A stretch of 64,000 nucleotides of DNA from CAYLHF01 sp964383365. Lineage in GTDB: Bacteria > Bacteroidota > Rhodothermia > Rhodothermales > UBA10348. Within the stretch, counting starts at the first letter, position 1, and every line of letters starts with the position of its first letter. The stretch is taken from assembly GCA_964383365.1 (NCBI GenBank), contig CAYLHF010000008.1, forward strand, positions 43,314-107,313. Direction: 5' to 3'. The notes below the pieces were generated by a model. That model worked only from the letters and a program-made list of their open reading frames with translations. It did no database searches and had not been told where the DNA came from. The translations under genes were made by a program, and so were the position numbers. Of the stretch, positions 26,929 through 35,811 are shown one piece after another.

Positions 26929-27570
26929 CTATTCCCGGACAATCAGAATATCAGATCGTCCAGATATCCGGATCGTTGATTCATCTTTATCGAGGGCCTC
27001 GATCCACGCCTCGACGTGTCCACCCTGCAGGGCAGCAAAATCGCCGCCCGACATGGACGTGGACGACGTCTCGAACATGAAGAGCTCGCGACCGGATGTA
27101 CGAGCCTGAATATGGACTCGATACCTTTCGGCACCGGGGATTGATCTCCAGTTGAGCCCGAACTGAGAAACGAGAACACGTGGAGTCCAGAAAGTATTGG
27201 TTTGGGCCGGAATACCGGTAGCTGGCTCTTTCCGTTCCTGGTAGACGTGCACGAAGAGACTGATCGCCAGCACGGTGACCGCCAGGGCAACGGCCGTGAT
27301 GGACTTCCAGATCGTCGTCGACGGAATAAAATCAGATGCCGTGTAGCCTATCCGGCCGGAAGGCTCGACAGATCTCGAATAGTTTGCAAAACTGGCTCCG
27401 TCACCCGATTCGGCAACTTCGAGCGCTTCGGTAGCCATCCCCAGGAGTTCGCGCGCACCCCTGTGTCGGTTCAGATAGATGGAGATCTCCTTTCTGAGAC
27501 TGTCCGGCACGTCACCGGACATGTACGCGGCGAGTAGATATTCGTCGAATTTATCGGTTTTACGGGACAT
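26929..27570 (-). CDS. Single-pass membrane protein, anti-sigma-factor-like, no adjacent sigma factor
   Basis: 213 residues. The N-terminal ~55 residues look like a helical anti-sigma domain (DEYLLAAYMSGDVPDSLRKEISIYLNRHRGARELL) but lack the HxxxCxxC zinc ligands. One membrane helix is at about 91-110 (IWKSITAVALAVTVLAISLFV). The extracytoplasmic part (about 130-213) is a fibronectin-like fold (LNWRSIPGAERYRVHIQA). This layout mirrors the anti-sigma gene at 56008, whose zinc ligands are intact. No sigma gene is adjacent, so the partner is unknown. Convergent with the propeller gene, with 14 bp between stops. Confidence 0.55.
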   Translation of the reverse strand: MSRKTDKFDEYLLAAYMSGDVPDSLRKEISIYLNRHRGARELLGMATEALEVAESGDGASFANYSRSVEPSGRIGYTASDFIPSTTIWKSITAVALAVTVLAISLFVHVYQERKEPATGIPAQTNTFWTPRVLVSQFGLNWRSIPGAERYRVHIQARTSGRELFMFETSSTSMSGGDFAALQGGHVEAWIEALDKDESTIRISGRSDILIVRE

Positions 27571-27641
27571 TCAGTTCCTGCTCCCCACAAGATGCAAGGG
27601 AAATTCCGAGCGGTTCCTTGATGATGTTGATTCCAGTTAGA

Positions 27642-27672
27642 TAGAACGCAAAAAAGTTAATTTTTCGTTCTA
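27642..27672. promoter_or_regulatory. Inverted repeat between divergent genes
   Basis: TAGAACG (27642-27648) and CGTTCTA (27666-27672) are perfect complements, and the enclosed A-run and T-run (AAAAA ... TTTTT) can pair as well, giving a 12-bp stem with one bulge. It lies in the 193-bp gap between the anti-sigma-like gene (-) and the aldehyde dehydrogenase (+), both pointing away. An operator or DNA cruciform is therefore more likely than a terminator. Confidence 0.45.
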
Positions 27673-27763
27673 ATGCAGACATCCAACTCCGAATAGTATG
27701 ACCCGGTTGAATGGTATCGGAATAGACTGCATATTGGGTGCATCTATATTTTTATCTGATATC

Positions 27764-29461
27764 ATGGATTCTGATCTCCTCTCCATCCAGCAGGCCCGCT
27801 CGTTCCTCGCCGCGAGTGCCGATGCCCAGAAAACGTTCAAGGAATTTTCCCAGAGCAGCGTCGACGGGATCGTAAACGACATGGTCGCTGCGGGTATTTC
27901 GGAGGCAGAGCGTCTGGCCGTCATGGCCCACGAGGAGACGGGATTCGGCCGGGTTGAGAGTAAAATTGAGAAGAATCTGTTCGCCACACGAACACTCCTG
28001 GATCGCATGGAGGGAATGAAAACATGCGGCATTATCCGGAAGAAGGAACATGATACGGTCTGGGAGATCGCGACTCCCATGGGTGTGGTCGCTGCCCTCG
28101 TCCCGTCGACCAATCCCACATCGACAGCCATGTACAAGGCCATCATAGCGGCGAAGGCCCGATGCGGCGTGGTCATGAGTCCCCACCCACGAGCAGCAAA
28201 ATCGACTGCAGAAGCGCTTCGCGTGGTGGCCGAAGCCGCTTACAGGGCAGGAGCGCCTACAGGCCTCTTCGCCTGTATGACCGAAATTTCGGTACAGGGA
28301 ACCAATGCCCTGCTGGAGGACCCGAAGACCGATGTCATTCTTGCGACGGGTGGTTCGGCGATGGTTCGAGCGGCCTACTCGAAAGGGAAGCCTGCGTATG
28401 GCGTCGGCTCGGGAAACGTTCCTGTCTACGTAGACCGTTCGGCAGACCTCGAGAAAGCGGCCAAGGACATCGTTCATGGGGCTTCCTTTGACTTTGGAAC
28501 CCTCTGCTCGACCGAGCGGAGTATCGTCTCGGATCTGCCCGTCAAGGCAAAGCTGTTGGAGCATCTGCGCCAGGCCGGTGGATATCTGCTTGACGAGAAG
28601 CAAAAAAATCAGCTCCGGGCCTTCATCTGGAAAGACGGACGCCTCAACGTCGAACAGGTAGGTAAGAGTCCTGCATTTATTGCCGAAAAGGCAGGGTTTT
28701 CAGTTCCTCCGAAGACCCGGGCCCTGATCGCCGAGGTAGATACGGTGGGTCCCGACGAGCCCCTGTCCGCAGAGACACTTTCCCCCATTCTTTCTCTGTA
28801 TACGACAGATGGATGGGAGTCCGGTTGTTCACGATGCAAGGAAATTCTTGATTTCGGAGGAATCGGCCATACCCTCGGACTGCACTGTGGAAACGACCGG
28901 GTAATTGAGGCCTTCGCACTCGAAAAGCCAGCGATGCGGATCGTGGTCAATACCGTCTGTGCTCTCGGGTCCGTAGGCTTCTCGACGAGACTCTTTCCGG
29001 CAATGACGCTCGGTCCCGGAACGATAGGAGGTTCAATAACCAGCGACAATATCTCCCCTCTCCATCTGGTGAACATCAAACGCCTGGCTTTCGAGACAAA
29101 CCCCGTAAATCCATCGAAGACTGCACCCCGTATAAAGCCTGCAAACGGCTCTCATCTACCGGAGAAAAAGGGAACTCGCCCCTGGATGGCAGAAATAGAC
29201 GAACGACTCAGGAAGCGTGCAGGCAATCCTCCTGTCAGGCGCGGGACCGGGAAGGGCGGAGATGGCGAGAGTGGCCCGACCACGGGAAATCTCCCTACCC
29301 CTGCAGACGCTTCTTCGGAGGATACGGTGCCCGGTACGCCAGCCGATTCGTCACGAACTGCACCTGAAATGACCCCTCGGGTGGCGTCGGTCACGGAAAA
29401 ATCCATGTCCGGTCTCTCAGACACACAGATAGCCGATATCGTCGAACGGTTCAGAAAGTAG
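27764..29461 (+). CDS. CoA-acylating aldehyde dehydrogenase with C-terminal linker and helix resembling a microcompartment targeting peptide
   Basis: 565 residues from ATG 27764 (an upstream in-frame start at 27698 is possible). It belongs to the acetaldehyde/sulfoacetaldehyde dehydrogenase group (AdhE N-terminal half, SauS, PduP/EutE relatives): QARSFLAASADAQKTF, then the ATPMGVVAALVPSTNPTS cofactor-site segment, the catalytic cysteine in DFGTLCSTERSIV, and the end of the core at HLVNIKRLAFE (~440). Unusually, about 100 residues of Pro/Gly/Ser/Thr-rich linker follow, ending in an amphipathic helix LSDTQIADIVERFRK. Linker plus terminal helix is the design of encapsulation peptides. No shell protein gene is in the window. 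It catalyses aldehyde + CoA + NAD(P)+ to acyl-CoA; the natural aldehyde is unknown. Confidence 0.85.
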   Translation: MDSDLLSIQQARSFLAASADAQKTFKEFSQSSVDGIVNDMVAAGISEAERLAVMAHEETGFGRVESKIEKNLFATRTLLDRMEGMKTCGIIRKKEHDTVWEIATPMGVVAALVPSTNPTSTAMYKAIIAAKARCGVVMSPHPRAAKSTAEALRVVAEAAYRAGAPTGLFACMTEISVQGTNALLEDPKTDVILATGGSAMVRAAYSKGKPAYGVGSGNVPVYVDRSADLEKAAKDIVHGASFDFGTLCSTERSIVSDLPVKAKLLEHLRQAGGYLLDEKQKNQLRAFIWKDGRLNVEQVGKSPAFIAEKAGFSVPPKTRALIAEVDTVGPDEPLSAETLSPILSLYTTDGWESGCSRCKEILDFGGIGHTLGLHCGNDRVIEAFALEKPAMRIVVNTVCALGSVGFSTRLFPAMTLGPGTIGGSITSDNISPLHLVNIKRLAFETNPVNPSKTAPRIKPANGSHLPEKKGTRPWMAEIDERLRKRAGNPPVRRGTGKGGDGESGPTTGNLPTPADASSEDTVPGTPADSSRTAPEMTPRVASVTEKSMSGLSDTQIADIVERFRK

Positions 29462-29566
29462 GCCCGAGGCGACCGTTATACTGATCGCGTACAGATGTGG
29501 GAGCAAATAATTGTCGCAGCCGGGCCACGCAGTACCAGATAACATGGTATCTTCGCGGACTTGAAA

Positions 29567-29596
29567 TTGACTCCGAACCCCCTGAGACGGTATATT
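29567..29596 (+). promoter_or_regulatory. Sigma70-type promoter for efp-accB-accC
   Basis: TTGACT at 29567-29572 and TATATT at 29591-29596 are separated by 18 bp, close to consensus. The predicted leader is about 80 nt and contains a small hairpin (TCCCG/CGGGA, 29619-29632, loop TAGA). No known riboswitch was recognised. Confidence 0.55.
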
Positions 29597-29683
29597 TTCC
29601 GGTCTTACCGGTTCAGTGTCCCGTAGACGGGAGTTGAATCCCACCAGAGCATATTCCCGGAATTTCAAATCCTCCTCCAGTTC

Positions 29684-30250
29684 ATGGCTGATACAAGCAG
29701 CTTTCGCAATGGTTTTTCGATGATATGGAACGGCGATGTCTGGTCCATCGTTGAGTTTATGCACGTCAAACCTGGCAAAGGAGGCGCGTTTGTTCGCACG
29801 AAACTGAAGAATATTCGATCCGGACGAATCGTCGATAATACCTTCCGGGCGGGTGAGAAAGTAGAAGAAGCGCGTGTTGAGCGGCGTAAGTACCAGTATC
29901 TGTACGAAGATGATCTGGGCCTTCATTTTATGAATACAGAGACCTACGATCAGATATCCATGCCGATCGCGTCGATTCCGGGTCGACAGTATATCAAGGA
30001 GGGGGGAATGATAGATATCATTTTCCACGCCGAAACCGAGGAAGCCCTCACGACAGAAATTCCTCTGAGTGTCGAACTGCTTGTCACGGAGGCAGAGCCG
30101 GGAGTAAAGGGGGACTCTGCTACCGGAGCAACCAAGCCTGCCAAGCTGGAAAGCGGAGCCGTAGTCAATGTCCCGTTATTCGTCAATGAGGGCGATACGA
30201 TTCGGGTCAACACCGAGAAAGGTGAGTACATCACCAGGGTGAGCGCCTGA
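29684..30250 (+). CDS. efp: Elongation factor P
   Basis: EF-P relieves ribosome stalling at proline stretches. The 188-residue protein has the three beta-barrel domains: domain I with MIWNGDVWSIVEFMHVKPGKGGAFVRTKLKN, where the modified lysine position is in the PGKGGAF loop (K32), domain II (about 65-125), and domain III ending in GDTIRVNTEKGEYITRV. Length and motifs are standard. It is followed by accB and accC, a gene order conserved in many bacteria. Confidence 0.95.
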   Translation: MADTSSFRNGFSMIWNGDVWSIVEFMHVKPGKGGAFVRTKLKNIRSGRIVDNTFRAGEKVEEARVERRKYQYLYEDDLGLHFMNTETYDQISMPIASIPGRQYIKEGGMIDIIFHAETEEALTTEIPLSVELLVTEAEPGVKGDSATGATKPAKLESGAVVNVPLFVNEGDTIRVNTEKGEYITRVSA

Positions 30251-30308
30251 AGAACGGGTTGTACTCGATTCTTAATCGTGCAGTAAGCACCCACAAACAG
30301 AGAGCATC

Positions 30309-30743
30309 ATGGATCTTGATCGAATTCGAGAAATCATCGACTTGATTGCGGAAAGCGGCGTATCAGAGATAGAAGTAGAGGAAGAAGGACTCCGGATCGT
30401 CGTTCGAAAGCATCAGCAGATGACAGGTCCCGGGCCGGTCGAGGTTCAACACATCCAGGCTGCTCCTCCTCCACCCCCGTCCGACCAGCCGGAAATTGAA
30501 GTGGTAGCCGGGACCGAGGTCCGTGCCCCCATTGTAGGAACGTTTTTTCGGGCTCCATCTCCGGATGCCGATGCGTTCGTGAACGTGGGAGACCACGTCA
30601 AACCTGGTGACGTTCTATGCATCATCGAGGCCATGAAACTGATGAATGAAATTGAGTGTGAAGTCGACGGTATGGTGAAAGAAATTCTGATTGAGAACGC
30701 CAGTCCCATAGAGTACGATCAACCCCTCTTCATAATCGGATAG
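30309..30743 (+). CDS. accB: Biotin carboxyl carrier protein of acetyl-CoA carboxylase
   Basis: Carries the carboxybiotin between the two half-reactions of acetyl-CoA carboxylase. 144 residues: an N-terminal helical part (MDLDRIREIIDLIAESGVSEIEVEE), a Pro-rich linker around residue 55-62, and the biotinyl domain with the biotin lysine in the EAMKLMNEI motif (K111). Length is typical. Lies between efp and accC on the same strand. Confidence 0.95.
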   Translation: MDLDRIREIIDLIAESGVSEIEVEEEGLRIVVRKHQQMTGPGPVEVQHIQAAPPPPPSDQPEIEVVAGTEVRAPIVGTFFRAPSPDADAFVNVGDHVKPGDVLCIIEAMKLMNEIECEVDGMVKEILIENASPIEYDQPLFIIG

Positions 30744-30803
30744 TCTGTTCTCCGTTGTTCACTACCTACTCGAAAACGGCGGAGTCCGTCTCATCCCACC
30801 CGC

Positions 30804-32153
30804 GTGATTAAAAAGATTCTCATCGCCAACAGGGGGGAAATTGCCCTCCGCATCATGCGATCCTGCCACGAGATGGGGCTGGAGACGGTTGCTGTGTATT
30901 CCACAGCAGATCGCGATTCTCTACATGTACGTTTTTCTGACGAGGCCGTCTGTATCGGGCCACCAGCCAGCCGCGACAGTTACCTGAAACCGGACCGGAT
31001 TATCGCTGCTGCAGAAGTCACGGGAGCCGATGCAATACATCCCGGGTATGGTTTTCTGGCAGAAAATGCTGATTTCAGTGCTATATGTCAGGATCATGAT
31101 CTGAAATTCATTGGTCCCCCACCGGAGACGATCCGATTGATGGGTGATAAGAGCCTCGCGAAGGACACCATGCGCACAGCCGGGGTTCCGGTCGTGCCGG
31201 GCTCTGATGGCATTGTGACCACGTCTTCCGAAGGAAAGCGGGTCGCAGCAGAAATTGGCTATCCGGTGATGATAAAGGCGAGCGCCGGAGGCGGTGGTCG
31301 TGGGATGAGAATCGCCTGGTCAGAAGACGAATTTGATCACGCGATGGAGGCTGCCAGTACCGAGGCAGAAGCTGGATTTGGAGATGGGAGCGTGTATATC
31401 GAGCGATTTGTTACCGGACCCAGGCACATAGAAATTCAGCTTCTTGGGGATGGCAAGGGAAACGTCCTTTCATTCGGTGAGCGCGAATGTTCAATCCAGC
31501 GCCGGCACCAAAAACTGCTGGAAGAGTCTCCCTCTCCCGTGGTGGATCAGGAACTTCGAAACAGGCTCGCAGAGGCAGCCATGACCGGCGCGCGAGCCGT
31601 CAACTATGAAGGAGCGGGCACCGTGGAGTTTCTACTCGATGACCGGGGGAATTTCTATTTCATGGAAATGAATACCCGTATTCAGGTTGAGCATCCGGTG
31701 ACGGAAGAAGTCACCGATTCAGACCTGATCGAGTATCAGATTCGAGTCGCTATGGGCGAATCGGTTCGGGAACGGGATATCCCCATTGACGGCCATGCCA
31801 TCGAGTGCCGGATCAACGCCGAAGATCCGTTCCGTAATTTTGCACCGTCACCGGGCACAATTACTGCATTCCATCCAAGTGGAGGACATGGCGTCCGTGT
31901 AGACACGCACGTGTATTCCGGGTACAACGTACCGCCCCATTACGATTCGATGATCGCGAAGCTCATTGTGAAGGGGAGAACGCGCGGTCTGGCTATTCGC
32001 AAAATGCTCCGAGCGCTTGATGAATTTGTGATCGAAGGGATTCGAACCACCATCCCGTTCCATCAACAACTGCTTCAAAACGATATATTCCGATCTGGCG
32101 AGTTCGACACGTCGTTTCTGGATTCCTTTCAGATGACAGAGCCGAGCGCCTGA
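30804..32153 (+). CDS. accC: Biotin carboxylase of acetyl-CoA carboxylase
   Basis: ATP-grasp enzyme that carboxylates the biotin of AccB with bicarbonate. 449 residues starting at GTG (the first residues IKKILIANRGEIALRI are the conserved AccC N-terminus, which decides the start). ATP-binding glycine loop KASAGGGGRGMRIAW (~residue 159), EMNTRIQVEHPVTEEVT (~288) and the carboxyltransferase-facing C-terminal domain are present. Length is normal. It works with AccB just upstream; accA and accD are not in the window. Confidence 0.95.
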   Translation: MIKKILIANRGEIALRIMRSCHEMGLETVAVYSTADRDSLHVRFSDEAVCIGPPASRDSYLKPDRIIAAAEVTGADAIHPGYGFLAENADFSAICQDHDLKFIGPPPETIRLMGDKSLAKDTMRTAGVPVVPGSDGIVTTSSEGKRVAAEIGYPVMIKASAGGGGRGMRIAWSEDEFDHAMEAASTEAEAGFGDGSVYIERFVTGPRHIEIQLLGDGKGNVLSFGERECSIQRRHQKLLEESPSPVVDQELRNRLAEAAMTGARAVNYEGAGTVEFLLDDRGNFYFMEMNTRIQVEHPVTEEVTDSDLIEYQIRVAMGESVRERDIPIDGHAIECRINAEDPFRNFAPSPGTITAFHPSGGHGVRVDTHVYSGYNVPPHYDSMIAKLIVKGRTRGLAIRKMLRALDEFVIEGIRTTIPFHQQLLQNDIFRSGEFDTSFLDSFQMTEPSA

Positions 32154-32173
32154 ACCTTAATTCTGATTCAACA

Positions 32174-32557
32174 ATGAATTTTCCTGACGACTTACATTAC
32201 ACGGATGACCACGAGTGGCTGCGCGTCGAGGACGACGGGACGGCAACGATAGGTATTACGGACTTTGCACAGTCTGAACTCGGCGACATCGTCTACGTAG
32301 AGATTGACACGCTGGACGCCGAAGTTGCCGCCGGTGAGGTATTTGGTACGGTTGAAGCAGTCAAAACGGTATCCGAATTGTTTATGCCGGTAACCGGAAC
32401 AATCACGGAATTTAATGAAGGCCTGGAGGATGCTCCTGAGCAGGTCAACGATGACCCGTATGGAAGCGGCTGGTTGATCAAGACCACGATCGGTGATCCG
32501 TCCCAGGTCGAGGGCCTTCTGACTTCCGAGCAGTATGCCGAGCAGATAGCAGGATAG
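32174..32557 (+). CDS. gcvH: Glycine cleavage system H protein
   Basis: Lipoyl carrier that shuttles the aminomethyl group between GcvP, GcvT and GcvL. 127 residues with the H-protein fold: YTDDHEWLRVEDDGTATIGITDFAQSELGDIVYVE-type N-terminus and the lipoyl lysine in the GTVEAVKTVSE hairpin (K63). It starts 20 bp after accC and ends 15 bp before guaA. gcvP is 8.2 kb downstream on the same strand; gcvT is not in the window. Confidence 0.95.
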   Translation: MNFPDDLHYTDDHEWLRVEDDGTATIGITDFAQSELGDIVYVEIDTLDAEVAAGEVFGTVEAVKTVSELFMPVTGTITEFNEGLEDAPEQVNDDPYGSGWLIKTTIGDPSQVEGLLTSEQYAEQIAG

Positions 32558-32572
32558 ACGGGCGGCGGGTTC

Positions 32573-34141
32573 ATGCATCAACGAATCGTTATTCTTGATT
32601 ATGGTTCTCAGTACACCCAACTGATAGCCCGTCGCGTCCGGGAAACCGGTGTATACTCTGAAATTCATCCGTACTCCGTCGATCTTCAAGCGCTCACGGC
32701 GCTTCGTCCTGCCGGCCTGATCCTGTCCGGTGGACCCAGTTCTATTTATGACAACGATGCGCCACAGGTCGACCCCGGACTGCTGCGGATGGTCCGGGAA
32801 GATGGTTCACCGTTACCTGTTCTGGGTATATGTTACGGGTTGCAGGGAATTGTTCACCTCTGTGGAGGCCGCGTCGAACAGACGGATCACCGAGAATTCG
32901 GACGGGCCCACCTGAACGTAGACGACGATTCAACTCTGTTTCGGAACGTAACGGAGGGATCGACGGTCTGGATGAGTCACGGAGACAGACTAACCGCCCT
33001 CCCCGACGATTTTGACATCATCGGACATACGGACAATGCCCCCATCGCCGCCATCCGGTCAAAAGTGCTTCCTCTCTTCGGCGTACAGTTTCATCCGGAG
33101 GTTGTCCATTCCGAACCGGGCCGCCAGATCCTTGAGAATTTCTCTCACGTCATCTGCGGGTGTGCCGGCGACTGGTCTCCTGCTTCATTTATCGACGAAA
33201 AAACCGAGGAGATCCGATCTCAGGTCGGTGATGATCACGTAATTCTCGGCCTTTCCGGGGGCGTAGATTCTTCAGTTGCCGCGGTGCTTCTGCATCGGGC
33301 GATTGGAGATCAACTCACGTGTATTTTCGTCAATAATGGGCTGCTGAGAAAGAATGAATGGGAGGACGTTCAGTCCACGTTTCGGGATCATTATCATATC
33401 CGACTCCAGGCGATTGATGCGTCAGACCTCTTTCTCGACCGCCTGGGTGGTGTAACAGACCCGGAGCAGAAGCGGCGAATCATTGGCAACACATTTGTTG
33501 AGGTGTTTGACGGTGCGACGGACGGCATCGTGAACGAACTCGGCAGAAAGCCGAAATATCTTGCCCAGGGCACGCTGTATCCCGACGTAATCGAGAGCGT
33601 TTCGTTTAAAGGACCGTCGGCGACGATCAAGACGCACCACAATGTCGGCGGCCTCCCTGACGAAATGGATTTCGAGGTCCTGGAACCGTTCAGAGAATTG
33701 TTCAAGGATGAGGTCCGAACCATCGGACGTCTGTTGGAGGTACCACCGTTGATTGTCGATCGTCACCCGTTTCCCGGTCCCGGACTCGGAATACGGGTAA
33801 TCGGTGACGTAACAAGGGAGAGCCTCAGACTCCTACGCGATGCCGATGCAATTTTTATCGAGGAACTGGTCTCCCACGGACTCTATGATCAGACCTGGCA
33901 GGCCTTCGCCGTTCTGCTCCCCATTCAGACGGTGGGTGTCATGGGCGATGAGCGAACGTACGAGAATGTCTGTGCGCTCCGAGCCGTAACCAGCGTTGAC
34001 GGAATGACGGCCGACTGGGCGCAGCTACCACACGCGTTCCTCGCCACGGTATCGAGCAGGATCGTAAACGAAGTCAGAGGTATCAACCGCGTCGTATACG
34101 ATATCAGTTCAAAACCGCCGGCTACCATAGAGTGGGAGTGA
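32573..34141 (+). CDS. guaA: GMP synthase (glutamine-hydrolysing)
   Basis: Aminates XMP to GMP. 522 residues: an N-terminal class I glutaminase domain with the nucleophile in LGICYGLQG (C86) and the His/Glu pair in GVQFHPEVVHS (~173-175), then the ATP-pyrophosphatase domain with the P-loop GLSGGVDSS (~225), and the C-terminal dimerisation domain ending PPATIEWE, the conserved GuaA terminus. Standard length. Confidence 0.96.
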   Translation: MHQRIVILDYGSQYTQLIARRVRETGVYSEIHPYSVDLQALTALRPAGLILSGGPSSIYDNDAPQVDPGLLRMVREDGSPLPVLGICYGLQGIVHLCGGRVEQTDHREFGRAHLNVDDDSTLFRNVTEGSTVWMSHGDRLTALPDDFDIIGHTDNAPIAAIRSKVLPLFGVQFHPEVVHSEPGRQILENFSHVICGCAGDWSPASFIDEKTEEIRSQVGDDHVILGLSGGVDSSVAAVLLHRAIGDQLTCIFVNNGLLRKNEWEDVQSTFRDHYHIRLQAIDASDLFLDRLGGVTDPEQKRRIIGNTFVEVFDGATDGIVNELGRKPKYLAQGTLYPDVIESVSFKGPSATIKTHHNVGGLPDEMDFEVLEPFRELFKDEVRTIGRLLEVPPLIVDRHPFPGPGLGIRVIGDVTRESLRLLRDADAIFIEELVSHGLYDQTWQAFAVLLPIQTVGVMGDERTYENVCALRAVTSVDGMTADWAQLPHAFLATVSSRIVNEVRGINRVVYDISSKPPATIEWE

Positions 34142-34160
34142 GCACCGATCTCCAGGAATC

Positions 34161-35657
34161 ATGACAACTGTCCCCAACGATATTCGCTCCTGGTCCATGC
34201 GTACGAGTCGCATGGTTTCCGGTCTGTTCCGGTTGAAATCATGGGGGCTGTTTCTGGTATTACTGTTGATCGCCTGCCCTGCCCTCTCCAGGCAGATAGA
34301 TCCGCGCGTCCCCCGTATCGCGCAGGCAGACTCGGCGTTCTCCCGGGGACTCGTACTTTTTGATAGAGGATCGTACGAGGCGGCCCGTGGTCAATTTGAA
34401 CAAATTTCGCGTGTTTTCCCGCTCAATCGAAGCTCGACTTCGGCGCTTCTCATGCAGGGAAAATCGTCGTTCCGTCTCGGTCAATTCGATCGAGCCATCA
34501 GTGAACTGACGGCGCTTCTCGAGCGTTATCCATCCAGTGGGTATGTCGCCGCTGCTCGCCGGACAATTTCCTTTTCCGAGTCTGCCCGTAGGTCCATCCG
34601 GGATACTCCCGTCTCGATAGGAATCGTTTTGTCTCTGGATCCTGATGAAGTGGTCCAGACGCAGCAGTTATTCAACGGTATTCATCTTGCTGTAAATGAC
34701 TACAACGCATCTATTCCTGCAGTCGGGCAGCTACCCCGCATCAGGATGGTCTTTCGGCAGATCGAAAGAGATCCGCTCCAGATTCGAGCCGCCTTGCAGA
34801 GCCTGGCCGATGAAGACGTGGCATTTGTCGTCGGCGGCTTGTTCAGTGATCAGGCCAGACTCGTTGCCACTGAAGCCGAGCGTCAGCATATCGTCTATGT
34901 CGCACCGCTGGCGACAGATAAGCGCGTGAGTGAAGGAAATGCATTCGTTTTTCAGGCCAATCCGACAATCAGCATGCGGGGGAAACTCATGGCCCGTTTC
35001 GCGGTGAATGGCCTCCTGCTGAAAACATTTGGAGTCATCGCGCGGGAAGACGACCAGCAGATCGGCGTTCGTATGGCCGACGCGTTCGTGGAGGAGGTTT
35101 CCCGACTCGGGGCAGAAATTAATTATATCTCACTGCTACCTGACGAAGGGTCGTGGTATCGAATCAGAGACTCTCTCTCGGCCGATACCTTGCAGTACAT
35201 AGAAGCCATGTACACGCCGATAAGCGCAAACGACCCTGATGCAATTGCCGGAACCGTACTGAATGCGTTTGACAGACTTGGAAACAGAAATGTACGGGTT
35301 CTGGGTAATTCTGCATGGCATAACCTACCGATGCGAGGCCTGGCCTCCCGGTTCCTCACCACCTATACCAATGATTTCGTCCAGGACTCGACCAGAGCGG
35401 GCGTCATCAGATTTCGACAGGATTATGCGTCGCTTTCTGGAGAGAATCCGGGGCGACTCGCCTATTCCGGGTACGATCTGACCCGGTTTCTGATCGATGC
35501 GCGCCTCGATGACCCTGTACGGGGATTTTCAGAGGTTCTCCATCGAACAGCTCCGTATGATGGCCTGGCCTCCAGATTCGATTTTTCTGGAGGAAACGTC
35601 AACCGGGCTCTTTTCTATCATCGGTACCGTGACGGTGCCGTAACACTCATCCGGTAG
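34161..35657 (+). CDS. Exported TPR plus periplasmic-binding-fold protein (LpoA/receptor-family-like)
   Basis: 498 residues. A hydrophobic signal segment lies at about 26-43 (GLFLVLLLIACPALS), so the start may really be ATG 34212. Residues about 50-140 are TPR-like (AFSRGLVLFDRGSYEAARGQFEQI; GQFDRAISELTALLERYP). From about 150 the sequence matches a type I periplasmic-binding fold of the branched-chain amino acid receptor family (VSIGIVLSLDPDE; AFVVGGLFSDQARLVA). The combination resembles LpoA, the penicillin-binding-protein activator, but amino acid sensing is also possible. No transporter genes are adjacent. A terminator follows. Confidence 0.7.
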   Translation: MTTVPNDIRSWSMRTSRMVSGLFRLKSWGLFLVLLLIACPALSRQIDPRVPRIAQADSAFSRGLVLFDRGSYEAARGQFEQISRVFPLNRSSTSALLMQGKSSFRLGQFDRAISELTALLERYPSSGYVAAARRTISFSESARRSIRDTPVSIGIVLSLDPDEVVQTQQLFNGIHLAVNDYNASIPAVGQLPRIRMVFRQIERDPLQIRAALQSLADEDVAFVVGGLFSDQARLVATEAERQHIVYVAPLATDKRVSEGNAFVFQANPTISMRGKLMARFAVNGLLLKTFGVIAREDDQQIGVRMADAFVEEVSRLGAEINYISLLPDEGSWYRIRDSLSADTLQYIEAMYTPISANDPDAIAGTVLNAFDRLGNRNVRVLGNSAWHNLPMRGLASRFLTTYTNDFVQDSTRAGVIRFRQDYASLSGENPGRLAYSGYDLTRFLIDARLDDPVRGFSEVLHRTAPYDGLASRFDFSGGNVNRALFYHRYRDGAVTLIR

Positions 35658-35700
35658 CAGTGACGGAACAGCACCACCCTGGTATCGTTTACGGCGCCTG

Positions 35701-35730
35701 AACCGGGTAACTAACAGGCCCGGTTTTTTT
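35701..35730 (+). terminator. Rho-independent terminator
   Basis: A 7-bp stem AACCGGG (35701-35707) / CCCGGTT (35719-35725) is followed by a run of T residues to 35730. It ends the transcript that includes the TPR/binding-fold gene. The T-run directly precedes an in-frame ATG at 35731, an added reason to start bamD further downstream. Confidence 0.8.
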
Positions 35731-35811
35731 ATGCACGAATACCGCCCGCTCATTCGTTCTAACGAGATCGAACACCATCTGTCCCGTGCTGAAAGTCGCA
35801 CGACGTTTATC

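Noticed and set aside
27764..29461. A complete microcompartment locus around the aldehyde dehydrogenase
   Set aside because: No shell protein, alcohol dehydrogenase, phosphotransacylase or signature lyase gene is found in the window; only the tail suggests encapsulation.
29611..29650. tRNA-like 3' end (GGGA..TTGAATCCCACCA) upstream of efp
   Set aside because: The loop is only superficially like a T-arm, there is no acceptor partner, D-arm or anticodon arm upstream, and a promoter overlaps the region.
35731..35811. Upstream extension of bamD
   Set aside because: It starts immediately after the T-run of a terminator and would place 27 polar residues before the lipoprotein signal peptide.
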